The notes beneath the pieces were generated by a model. It was not told the origin of the DNA. It searched no databases and worked only from the letters and a program-made list of their open reading frames with translations. A stretch of DNA of 64,000 bases from Turnera subulata (Eukaryota > Streptophyta > Magnoliopsida > Malpighiales > Passifloraceae). Below are positions 35,314-46,490 of the stretch, piece after piece. The DNA lies in contig JAKUCV010004325.1 of NCBI GenBank assembly GCA_028386065.3, forward strand, positions 38,968 to 102,967, read 5' to 3'. How positions within the stretch are numbered: position 1 is the first letter of the stretch; the number at the start of each line of letters is the position of its first letter. Made by a program: the position numbers and the translations under genes.

Positions 35314-36144
35314 CTACTTCCTCTGTTCGGCTGTCCGAGCCTCCTTCCCGATCAACTGAACCCTCTCAGCATCAAAAGCAACCTCACAAACTGCCTCCCA
35401 AGTCTTGTGCCCTCCACCAGCCACAGCTAACGCCAACTCTGTACGTAAGCCGTTAACAAACCGCCTACACCTAGTCACCTCATCAAGCACAAACTCCCTA
35501 GCATAAGAGAGAAGGATGCTGAACCGGATCCTGAAAGTTGATACAGTCTCATCTAGACCCTGCTTAACCTCAAGAAAATGCTTCTTCTGCTCCTCCAGAA
35601 AACCAACAGTAAGAAACTCCTTGTAGAATTTCTCCTTGAAATCCTCCCATGGCATCTCCACAGGCTTCGGTAAGTTGGCCACAAGTTCCTGCCACCATAT
35701 CAATGCATACCCTGTGAACTTGTGTGCCGCAAATCGAGCTCTCTGTTCAGGAGCACAAGTGAACTTCTCCAGAACATTCTCCACCTGGCGAAACCAATCA
35801 TCAAACTCCTTGGCTTTGCCCTCCTCACCAGAGAATTCCTTCACTGCCGACTTATCCATGTGTTTGTATCCACTCTCCATACCACCTGCTGCAGCAGGTG
35901 CTACCGGTTGGGCACCCTGCTGCTACTGCTGGAACTGCTGAAATAGCTGCCACTGCAAAAAGGCCTGATACTGCTGGAACGCTAGGTCCACAACAGGTGG
36001 CACAACATTCTGTCCTCCACCTACAGCATTATTCCCTGCTGCATCATTGTTCCCCTGGCCAATGGGAACCTGCATCACCGACACATTGTCGGAGACATGA
36101 GTAGCGGCGTCATCCTCAACATTGTGCTGCCCCTGGTGATCCAT
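35314..36144 (-). pseudogene. Element 2 gag
   Basis: Gag starts at 36144 (MDHQGQHNVEDD). A Gln-rich stretch is cut by a stop at 35923-35925 that looks like a CAG-to-TAG change. The same frame resumes and holds the gag core (35880-35314: VKEFSGEEGKAKEFDDWFRQVE and ALIWWQELV). The zinc-knuckle region at about 35040-35110 is in another frame (YCNKSGHQKSSC) and lacks its first Cys. Several further stops lie between 35314 and 34860. Confidence 0.8.
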
Positions 36145-36272
36145 ATCAACGCCTATATGAATGCAAATGAGTCAAACACTTTTAAAATCATAAATCCGGA
36201 AACAGGCTTAAACACAGAAATCACTTTGAAACCAAAGTTTAAAACACTTTTAAAACCAAGGACCTGAAGCCT

Positions 36273-36284
36273 ACTCTGCTACCA
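36273..36284 (-). other. Element 2 primer binding site
   Basis: The minus strand reads TGGTAGCAGAGT, matching a Met-tRNA primer site. It is three bases inside the LTR end TGAAACACCC (36288, plus strand). Confidence 0.7.
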
Positions 36285-36287
36285 AGC

Positions 36288-39200
36288 TGAAACACCCGTG
36301 TCCCAATTTTATAATAAAATACTTAAACTTATGGAAATTACCAAAATACCCCTGAAACCCAGGACACGAAATCCAATATCAAAACATTATCTGGAAAGAA
36401 ATTCTTAATATTCCGAGATGTCCTAAAGAACAAAAACAAAACCGGCTTAACAAGCCTCAAGTCAACCCGGCATCCTGCCGATACATCATCAAATACCAAA
36501 TCCCGGCAACCCGCCGATAAAATAATCAAAATCAAAACGACATCTCATTAAAATCCAATGCAGTGGAAGTCAAGATAAAATATAAAACAGCAAAGCATAT
36601 GATATGCATGTCGGCTCTATGGATCCAACCGGGAAATGAAGCACAGCTACCTGCTGGGATATCCACGTCCGTACTCCGAGAAAAGAAGAAAGAGGCTGCA
36701 CGTTATCTAAGAGTCTGAAAAACAATGTTGGCGATTATGTGAGTCGCCTACTCAGTGAGCAGTATAAATCTAATTATGTAGGTGTGCAACGCAAGTCCGA
36801 ATGGAAAGAAGAGAAACAAACACAAGTAAGCAAACACACAATAATCGGTACTAACATGCCAACCACATAAGCAAACAGTTTATATTTCCATCAGTTGTGT
36901 GTTATGTTTTCTTATTACATTTATTATTCAGGGCCCCCTACTGTGTGCGTCGAGCTCGGTCCCGTCTCATGAGACAACCAGGCATTAGCCCAAATAAACC
37001 AGGCACGAAGCCCAAACATAACCATAGAGAGAGAGAGAGACAGAGAGAAAGAGGGAGGTAGAAAGGGGGAGGTAGAAGGAGGGAGGTAGAAACCGGTCAT
37101 CACAGACCCATATGCTAAACCGCATATACCATGCTATCCCGCATGCAAACCCGAGGGGTATCATTTCCCGCTCGAACCAACCGGTCATCAGCACACAGTA
37201 GCCTAACTTCTACTGTACATTATTCTTGTTCATAAATTATGAGTTCATGTGTGCCAAGAGATTGTGATTTAACAGGGTTGTGTGAATAATCAACTCAATC
37301 AAATATCCGGGTCTCCGACCCACAGTACATCACACAAAACACCCAAAATCACTCCACATGTTATATTCCATAACAATCCAAAAATCATGCTCAAAAGCAA
37401 ACAGTAACACATAGGCACACAATACGGATCACAGCATGTTAGCAAACAGGGCATGCAACTCAAACAGACCAATCCAACGAGCTCATGCATACAAACATAA
37501 AAAGACGTATAAAGTCACCTCAACGACGATTATCCTGTGGAGCTTTCCCCAAAATAGATCCTCTAGCTCCCGAGGTATTACCCGTGCCTGAATACCGGCA
37601 CACACAAATATTACAAAACAATTACAACCAAAAGGTGCATGCATGATCACTAAATGCTCAACCGAGTTAAACCTAACCCTATCTAGCCAATTATGTGACT
37701 TCCGGGTCTAAGCCCGGCAAGATGTTCTCTCACCTAAACTCCGAGTATCGGGACCTAAGGTTCACCGGGCTTAAGCCCAACTAAGTCCATAAGTAGTTCC
37801 CCGGGCCTATAGCCCATTCATTATGTCCAAATTCAATTCCGGGCCTAAGGCCCACTTCTTTAAGTCCATAATTAACTAAGTATAAAATTGGGCTCAAAGC
37901 CCGTTACTTAAATCCAAGGGTCATTCATAAGTTAAATATTGGGCCTGGGACCGGTTCCCCTAAAACCGTTCTAAGGTCATCCCGAGCCCAAATGTTCCCG
38001 GCCTATGGTTCTACCCGTGTCGGTAAATACCTTGTTATACGCACTCACCACCCCGCACATGGTATTCCACTAAATAACTTTAATTTTCGATACAACAATT
38101 ATACCTACATTAATTATTACATGCCTTCGCCGGAAAAATCTCGAGCCTCGTCGGATTTCGGTGAACCTCGCCGCAATTCACCAAAAACCACCACAACGAA
38201 CCCAACAATTCTGCCAACATGCATCAACCATCCATTCAACAAACCGACAACACAAATTTGACAAAAGAAACTGGAAGGAGGTCGCATCCTTACCTGGAAG
38301 CTTACTGCCGAACACAGCACCTCCACAGCAACCACCAACGCCGGCGTCCCACTGCCCGGAGACAACCTGCAACGACCACACCACAATGACCCGCCGCCCA
38401 AACACCACCACAACCACCTGCAACGGCCACGAGCCCCGCCACCGTCCAACATAAACACAACCCGACGACCCACAACAAAGCCCTCGTCAAACACGAGTAC
38501 ATCAAAACAACCAAAAATGAAAGAGGAAAGGAAATCAGGGGGCGGCGGCACTTACCGGCGGCGGTGAGGAAGAGGAACGACACACGCAGGTGGCCACTCG
38601 TCGATCTACACAAACCCGACCGACGACAACAAGAGCGACCTTAACAGACCTCTGCTCCCGTGGCACGCGTCACCAGCCTCCACGGACGGACCGTCCTCCT
38701 ACAGCGAGTGTTCGTTGGCGGCGGCGAAGCGAGAAGGAGAAGATGGAAAGAGGTGGTGGCGGCGGCTTTGTGTGCTCGTGAGAGAAAGCAGAGAACAGAA
38801 AGAAAAGAACAGCGAATTTGGGAGTGGGGGAGGTTGAGGGAAGAGAGGAAAGAACGAGAGGAGAAAAGGAGAAGGAGGAAGGAAGGTGGAAGCGGCGGCC
38901 AAAGGAGGAAAGGGGAAAAGAAAAGAAAAAGAAAAGAAGAAGAGAAAGGAAGAGGCCGGCTAGGGTTTGGCCGCCCTAGTGGACGATCTGTCGTCCGCTT
39001 AGGCGCGGTCAACCCCCTGCCTGGTCAACGCGCCCTCCCCCTTTTTTTTTCTTTCTTTTCCAAAACGACGTAGTTTCAATTGAAACCACGTTAAACTTCG
39101 TGTTTCACCCCGATCTCGAATCCGTTTCCCACGGGACCCGTACCATGAACAATACCAACTTAAAATTGACATTTCCAAGGCATAATAATTTATTTCCTCG

Positions 39201-39289
39201 ACTAAAACTCGAAAATACCTCAAGGGTAAAATTGGAATAAAAATTTCAAAAATTCCACAAATCTAATCATGAAAATTCGGGGCGTTACA
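36288..39289 (-). repeat. Element 2, 5' LTR
   Basis: 3002 bp; the plus strand begins TGAAACACCCGTGTCCC and ends GGGGCGTTACA. It is the complete copy of the LTR, including a GC-rich segment (38125-38893) missing from the 3' LTR. Long open frames on both strands of the GC-rich part (38117-39073) have low-complexity composition and no domain. Confidence 0.8.
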
Positions 39290-41748
39290 CTGTAAGCCGT
39301 AAAATAAATACTGAACCAACTCGGTACTTCCCCGGGTTATTCCTATTATCATCATAATTCACCATTTATTTTCAAGTGTCAAAATAATACCATACTTATA
39401 CCCGGATATTACTCCGGTATAGTACTTCGATAATACCCTTTCCAAAAATTATTTCCATGAAATTTATTTACAATAATATAATTTTCTAGAAAATAGTTAT
39501 ACATATACATATATATATTTTTTGAAAACATATATATAGTTTATACTTCCAAACTATTTACCTTAATTTTTTTTGAAAGCCATAGTCCATATTTCTACAT
39601 AATCTGCCAAGGTAATTTTATTTGTTTATCCAATTAATCCCCATACTATTATTATTATTTTTCCAGAATTCTATTTATATATATATTTATTTTATTCAGA
39701 GGACTGGGCCAATAGTGCCAACCCAGCCCACTGCACAGACCCAACCCAACCCCAAAGAGGAGCCTAGGTACAGGCCCATGCTGCTGGCCTAACTGCACAT
39801 CTGCCCAACCTAGCTCCAACCCAAATCACTAACACAGCCCGCGAGACCCAACCCGCCAGGCATCCGGGTCAACCCACGCGAAACTGGGTCAGATCCTACT
39901 CAAAATGGATCTTCACATGCCATGCTCACCTTGCTGTGAGCTGCAGCGGCGGCGGCAGCGCGATCGGACGGCGAGGCGACGGAGGCAAAGGCGACGCGAC
40001 CGGAACGAGGTGATATAAGGCGGCGCGCGTCGGAGACGAAGAGAGGGCGGCGGCTAGCTTCGTCAGGGCGGGCAACGTCAATCTACAGGCGGTCGTGTCG
40101 CCTCCGGCGGCTACTGCAGATTATGGGGACGGCGGTGTGTGGCGACAGCAACGACGAGCGAGCGAGGGAGGAGATCGGACGAGGGAAGAGATGGTGGATC
40201 TGGGCGGCTATGCTCATCGGTCGTCGCGTGGAGATGGGACATGGTGGCTGCTGAGTCGTCGACGGCGGCTGCGAGCGGTGGGTGCTGCACGCGCCGAAGA
40301 AGAGAGAGGAAGGAGGCTTCGTCGGCGTCTTGCTGTCGGCGGCGGGAGGACAGCGGCGAGGGTGACTGGTGGCGGCGAGGTGCTCTCCGGTGGTGGTCTC
40401 AGGTGGTGGCGCGTACGTGGAGAGGTGGCGGTGAAGGGTGGTCTCGGGCGGCAGTTCCTCCTTCTTTTCCTTTTTTTTCTATTTCTTTTCTTTTATGTTT
40501 TCTTTTCTCTTTTTTTTTTCTTCCTGGTTAGTTTTGTGAGGATGTAGGGAAACTGGTTTTGTGTTTTGCAGAAGAAAGAAGAATTGGTTTCAGGTTTTTT
40601 TCCAGAGAGTAAGAGAAGAGGGTGGTATTGGGTTTAATGGTTCTGCTGGAAAGAAAAAAAGATGGTGTATACGCAGGCAGTGGCGGATCCAGAAATATTG
40701 TTCAGTGTAGGCAAAAAAAATTAAAGTATGAAACATTATATAACCACTCTCGTCCAAATAAAAATTTTAGTGTCAAATATTAAAATTAATTAAGTACTAT
40801 AATTATTTTATTTGGGTTGTTGATCAATTATGTACAAAATCTATCAAATAAGAAATTATTATTTGGATATAAGAAATTTTCATCAATTGTTAAAATATAA
40901 ACTTATGTTTAGGAATTATTAACGAATCTTTGTTTGTGATTTATTTTGTTATGTAATAATTTCTGATTTGATTTCGAAGATGATCAATGGTTAGTTCATT
41001 ATCAATCCAATCAAATACATTGCCAAACATACATATAGAAAGAAAGGAACATAGACTAAATAGATATAGAAAAAAATCCTGGCAAGATTTACGTTATTCT
41101 AAAAGGAAAAAGAATTAAAATTTATAAAAGGGAAACTGGCATGAAAATTAATTGATTAGCTTATATAGATTAGAAATTAAGGAAAAAATCTAGTGAATAT
41201 TTAGTGATCTTTAAAAATTATACAAGAAATAGAGAGATAATAGAAAGAAAAATAATAAGAGAAGAAAAAGGCAAAAAAGGAAAGCTTTTAAGAGTAATAA
41301 TTTTTTTAAGTAGATCGAGCGTAGTCACTTGCCTACAGTGACTACACCATGGATCCGTCACTTTACGCAGGTTCGCGAGCACTTTACTGCATGAACACGG
41401 GCGTCACAGCAGGTCAGAGGTATAACAGGAGAAGGCAGCTGCATAATTCAATTATGCAGTCGTGTATCGTTTGGACCAGAAAATATCTATTATACCCACT
41501 TACCTTTATTTCTGGTCCATTCCTTCGAGGTTAATCCCGACTTTTCTGAAGATTCCTGGACCCGAAAAATTCCTACTTGGTCTGTAAAATCAGCAGAAAA
41601 ATCCTGAACGTGGGTTAGAGCTTGGTTTTAGAATCCGATGCCCGATTTACCATGAAATAATTACCAAAGATTATTTTTATAAGGTAAATTACTGCACAAA
41701 GCATTTTACAGTCCCGGTAAAATATAAATTTTTACTCGGGCTGTTACA
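39290..41748 (-). repeat. Element 3, 3' LTR (truncated, contains a MITE)
   Basis: It is collinear with 47764-49520 of the 5' LTR, apart from a 686-bp insertion at 40677-41362. It ends CTGTTACA next to a polypurine tract (minus strand AAGGGGGGTAGAC, 41749-41762). About 1.27 kb of its left part, including the hairpin-free end and exon-like block, is missing. Confidence 0.8.
40677..41362. mobile_element. Non-autonomous hAT-like MITE, 686 bp
   Basis: The terminal inverted repeats are AGTGGCGGATCCA (40679-40691) and the inverse of AGTGACGGATCCA (41350-41362), 12 of 13 matching. The flanks are atacgcag (40669-40676) and ttacgcag (41363-41370), an 8-bp duplication with one mismatch, which fits hAT. 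The empty site is preserved in the 5' LTR at about 49135-49145 (tacgcag then gttc). No transposase frame is present. Confidence 0.85.
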
Positions 41749-41770
41749 GTCTACCCCCCTTAAAAGAATT

Positions 41771-43519
41771 TCATCCCCGAAATTCACTCCGAACCGGTGA
41801 AGAATGCCGATGCTGGGACCGTATATGCTCCTCGACTTCCCATGTTGACTCATTAGCGGAATGCTTACTCCACTTAACCTTTACCATGGGAATGGTGCGG
41901 TTCCGTAACTGCCGTACTTCCCGAGCAAGAATCTGTTTCGATACTCCTGTATAGTTAAGATCTTCTGCTACTTCAACGTCCACCGAGGCCACGATATGGC
42001 TAGGATCTGATCGGTATCTCCTTAGTATAGAGACGTGAAACACATCATGTATGCGTGAAAGCTCTTCAAGTAATGACAACCTGTAAGCCAAAGGTCCGAT
42101 CCTCTCAACGATCTCATAGGGTCTGATATACCTTGGACTCAGCTTTCCTCTCTTGCCAAACCTGATCACACCTTTCCATGGTGCTACTCTGAGGAAAACC
42201 TTCACACCAACGTTATACTCCATCTCACGTCGGTGTTTGTCGGCATAGCTCTTTTGTCTATCCTGAGCAGCTCTCATGCACTGCTTCACCATCTGAATCT
42301 TGTCAACTGTTTGTTTGACTAAATCCGGTCCAATGATCAGCCTTAAGCCTTCTTCATCCCAACAAACTGGACTTCTACACTTCCTTCCATATAGAGCTTC
42401 AAAATGCAGAATACCAATACTGGAATGATAGCCATTGTTATATGCAAACTCTGCCAAGGGTAGGTACTTATCCCAACTCCCACTGAAGTTAAGTGCACAA
42501 GCACTCAGCATATCCTCCAACATCTGTATAGTCCTCTCAGACTGTCCATCTGTCTGAGGATGAAAAGCAGTACTGAAGCTTAACTTGGTTCCTAAAGCTG
42601 CTTATAAGCTTATCCAAAAACGTGATGTGAATCTGCGATCTCTGTCTGAGACTATAGACTTTGGAATCCCATGTATTCTCACAACTTCAGCAACATACTT
42701 ATTCGCCAATGTGTCCATGGTATCAATTTGGCGGATAGGGAGAAAAAAAGCTGACTTTGTTAATCGGTCAACGATGACCCAAATAGCATCATGCTTCCTC
42801 CGAGTCATCGGTAAACCAATCACAAAATCCATAGTGATCATCTCCCACTTCCACTCCGGTATTGTCAATGTTCTCATCTTATCTGCTGGAGCTTGATGTT
42901 CGGCTTTCACCTGCTGGCAAGTAATGCATCTTGCGATATACTCTGCTACATCCTTCTTCATCCGAGGCCACCAAAAATGGCTTTTCAGATTCTGATACAT
43001 CTTGGTGCTTCTAGGATGCATTGCATATGGCGTCATATGACCTTCTTCCAGGATCTGACTACGTAGATTACTGACATTGAGTACACATACCCGTTTCCCA
43101 ATCATCAATGCTCCATCATCAGCTATACAAAACTTGTCTTCTTTTCCACTCCTTACTCTTTCCTTTAGCTTGACCAGGTCAGGATCTCCATCTTGCAACT
43201 CTACTATCCACCCTCTTAGGTTAGACTTGACACTTATGTGTGCCAGCAAAGCTCCTGTATCATCCACTATCAAGTCAACTCCTAACTTCCTTAACTCGAT
43301 AAGTGAAAACTTCGAGTAACTAGTGGAGGTATCATCTGATTGTCTCCGGCTCAAAGCATCAGCTACCACAATAGCCTTTCCTGGGTTATACTCGATAGTA
43401 CAATCATAATCATTAAGCAATTCAACCCAGCGTCTTTGTCGCAGGTTAAGCTCCTTCTGAGTCATGATGTACTTAAGGCTTTTGTGGTCGGTGAAGATCC
43501 GACACTTCTCTTCAAACAA
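41771..43519 (-). pseudogene. Element 3 RNase H and integrase with chromodomain
   Basis: Frame 43519-42602 holds the end of RNase H ([12 protein letters not shown]), the integrase zinc-binding end ([11 protein letters not shown]), TMDFVIGLP and [10 protein letters not shown] stop follows, and the same frame continues 42523-41771 with [23 protein letters not shown] and a chromodomain-like end (NRTIPMVKVKWSKHSANESTWEVE). The DDE glutamate region falls in the broken joint. Confidence 0.82.
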
Positions 43520-43603
43520 GTAGTGTCTCTAAATCTTCAGAGCCAAAATCACAGCTGTCATCTCAAGATCATGTGTCGGGTAGTGCTTCTCATGAGTCCT
43601 TAG

Positions 43604-44263
43604 CTATCTAGAGGCATAGGCAATCACTCGTCCATCTTGCATCAGCACGGCTCCTAAACCAAGACCTGATGCGTCACAAAACAACACATACTCCACTCCT
43701 AGCTTGGGTATTGTCAGCACTGGTGCCGTGGTCAGCTTCTTCTTAAGCTCCTCGAAGCACTGTTGGCACTCCGGGCTCCAAACAAAAGCTTGTTCTTTCC
43801 TCAATAGCTTAGTCATGGGGCTGGCTAATAAGGAAAAACCTTCTATGAACCTCCAATAGTATCCTGCAAGGCCAAGAAAACTCCTGACTTCGGACACATT
43901 CTTAGGAGGCTCCCACTCCAACACAGCCTTAACTTTGGCAGGATCAACCTTTATTCCATCCCCGCCTACTACTTGTCCGAGGAAAGAAACTTCTCCAAGC
44001 CAAAATTCACACTTGCTGAATTTGGCATACAGCTGCTTCTCCCGTAACCTTTGAAGCACTATCCTTAAATACTTTTCGTGCTCTTCCTTACTCTTGGAGT
44101 AGATGAGGATATCGTCGATGAAGACCACAACGAACTTATCCAGGAACTCATTCAGTACCAAGTGCATCAAACACATGAATACTGCCGGTGCATTGGTCAA
44201 ACCGAAAGGTACCACAGTGAATTCGAAATGGCCATACCGTGTGCGAAAGGCTGTCTTCGGCAT
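43604..44263 (-). pseudogene. Element 3 reverse transcriptase (fragment)
   Basis: It carries [17 protein letters not shown] and [12 protein letters not shown] (FIDD intact) and the connection to RNase H ([15 protein letters not shown]). The N-terminal RT blocks lie upstream at 44264-44530 in other frames with stops. It ends in a stop at 43604. Confidence 0.82.
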
Positions 44264-44529
44264 GTCCTTCTCGAAATTTTGGTCTGGTGATAGCCCGATC
44301 AGAGATCATTCTTTGAAAACACTGTTGCTCCTTGAAGCTAAACAAAAAGATCATCAATCCTCGGTAACGGGTACTTGTTCTTGACTGTCACCTTGTTTAA
44401 CTGTCGATAGTCTACACACATCCATAGACTACCGTCCTTCTTCTTCACGAACAAAACTGGTGCACCCCATGGTGAGGTACTAAGTCTGATGAAACCTTTC
44501 TCCAATAGTTCGTCCAGCTACTTCTTCAG

Positions 44530-45537
44530 CTACTGAATCTCTGTCGGTGCCATCTTGTATGATGCCATCGAGATAGGTGTAGCTCCAGGTACAAGCTCGA
44601 TGGTGTACTCAACCTCTCTGTCGGGTGGCAAACCTGGTAGATCATCTGGGAAAACATCAACAAACTGCCTCACAACTGATACATCTTTCGGGGTAGGATC
44701 TTGTGTCTCTTCGCCTAGAATGTGGGTCAACAAAGCATCTGGACCATGTTGCTTCATTCCGTAGCCCTGGGTAGCAGAGAAACTACATGTGGTTGTAGTT
44801 CTCCCTACTCCGAACAAAACAATCGACCGACCTTTGGCGGATGTCAACCTCACTTGCTTAGCTCGACAATCCACCAAAGCTTGATACTTCGACAACCAAT
44901 CCATGCCTAGGATTATATCGAATCCTCCTATGTTCATGACAATGAGTCGGGCAGGAAAGGTTTCGTTCTTGAACACTAACGGTACATCCTCACAAACTCT
45001 ATCTAACCTCACTATGATGCCTGCGGGTAATCTAACCCTCATCGGTTTTTCTAGGGATACATCTTCACAGTTATATTGCATAGCATAGGTTTGAGCTATA
45101 AAGGAATGTGTAGCTCCAGGATCAATTAATGTGAATGCAACACTACCATGTACTGTAAAGATACCTGCTATAACTTGAGCAGCATCAGGGTCTTTTTCCG
45201 CGGCGATGACAAAAGCTCTGGGGACTACTGTGCTTTGGTTAGCATCAGATTGGGTCCTTGCTGAAGGATTCCCACGACCACGACCTTGTCCATGAGCTCT
45301 AGATCCACTTGGTACGCTAGCCACAGAGGCCTGAACTGTTAGTGCCAGTGCAGAGTTACTGACTCTCCCAAGCTTTGGGCATGCATAACGATAATGTCCC
45401 AACTCATTGCACTCAAAGCATCTGACCGATGATATGGGACGTCGAAAGCGATTATCTCCAGAATTGGTCACATCAGGTCCACTCCATCCTCCATTTGAAG
45501 CTCCGCGGTTGTTAGTCCAACCACGTCCATAAGTCAT
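44530..45537 (-). pseudogene. Element 3 gag C-terminus, protease and RT start
   Basis: A 335-codon frame with zinc knuckle CFECNELGHYRYAC near residues 40-53. The protease region follows with LIDPGATHSFIA, where the expected D-S-G is D-P-G, then GGFDIILGMDWLSKYQALVDC and the RT-leading [22 protein letters not shown]. The stop at 44530 separates it from RT. Confidence 0.82.
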
Positions 45538-45756
45538 CTGCTGATACTATCCTCGTCCAGCTGTAGGTGCACTAGCGGCATGTGTATATGGCTTCTTGTT
45601 CTGACTGGAAGGTACTTGCGGTGCATTTCTTTTCCGGCGATACTTCTGTTGATCACTCCATGTAACTTCAGCCTTCTGAACATCCCTTACCATGTCCTGA
45701 TATCCAGCAAAATCCTTGCATCCCATGATAGCTCAGATGTCGGGATGTAGACCTCT

Positions 45757-46451
45757 CTAGAAACGTTGGCATCTGGCTTTGGTAGTTGCTACCAGATCTC
45801 CAACATACAGGGACAAACGATCAAACTTCTTCTCATACTCTATCACGGTCATATTATCCTGGCGCAATTCTAGGAATTCGCGATGCATGCGTTCCTGAAA
45901 TTCTTCAGTAATGAACTTGTTCTTGAACATGGCCGTGAGCTCAGCCCATGGCATCACCACTGGTTTCGGCAGGTCTCTTGTGGTAGATTCCCACCAGGTT
46001 GCTGCTTCTTCACGGAAAAGAGAAGCGGCATAGTTCGCCCACTGGTCAGTTGTGCACTTGATCTTAAGCATGACCCTGGCGATCTGACGTAGCCACTCGT
46101 CTGCCTCACGAGGGTCAGTCGCTCCTGAGAAAGGCTCACCTCCAAGCTCAGATAGCTTGGTAAAAACAGGGTCTTCGACTGGCCCCCAGCTGTCTGTCGA
46201 TGAAGGATCTGGGTCATCATGTGTATCATCTGCAAGGACATCTGGTATGGCATACCCGGTACCCCGTCGTAAACATGTGGTTCTTCTATGTAGGCATGCG
46301 GTTGACCGATTGACAGTTGGTCCTCTTCCAAATGCTGTTGGGCGGCATGCTGGTGTCCCTCAGCCAGATCCATCTCGTCCTTCCTATATGAAGATGTATG
46401 CATGAGTATCTTATTTATAACATGTGGAGCAGGATATGCACAGACAATCAA
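45757..46451 (-). pseudogene. Element 3 gag N-terminus
   Basis: Gag begins with MDLAEGHQHAAQQH near 46372, inside a frame open from 46451. A frameshift near 46050 moves the gag core into the frame 46071-45757 (AASLFREEAATWWESTTRDLPKPV and EFQERMHREFLELRQ). Further stops follow before 45537. Confidence 0.75.
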
Positions 46452-46475
46452 ACAACAACCAAGGACCTACAGCCC

Positions 46476-46487
46476 GCTCCGCTACCA
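46476..46487 (-). other. Element 3 primer binding site
   Basis: The minus strand reads TGGTAGCGGAGC, identical to the site of the CRM-like element at 3933-3944. It lies three bases inside the LTR end at 46491. Confidence 0.7.
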
Positions 46488-46490
46488 AAA

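Larger units (their letters stand above)
29570..39289 (-). mobile_element. Tekay-like Ty3/gypsy element ('element 2'), 3' LTR truncated
   Basis: Minus-strand element. Its 5' LTR is 36288-39289, the internal region 31528-36287 and the remaining 3' LTR 29570-31527. The two LTRs are visibly near-identical over long stretches, so the insertion is relatively recent. The right flank is ctgta (39290-39294). The element sits inside the 3' LTR of element 3. The left 324 bp or so of its 3' LTR (counterpart of 36288-36611) are deleted. The chromodomain-bearing integrase and [12 protein letters not shown] identify the Tekay/Del lineage. Confidence 0.85.

Noticed and set aside
38117..39073. Several open frames on both strands in the element 2 LTR
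   Set aside because: Low-complexity Arg/Gly/Pro/Thr composition, mutually overlapping, in a non-coding LTR segment absent from the 3' LTR.
40095..40547. 150-codon frame duplicated at 48591-49013
   Set aside because: It is present twice only because it lies in the two LTRs of one element; the copies differ by frame-changing differences and have no domain.
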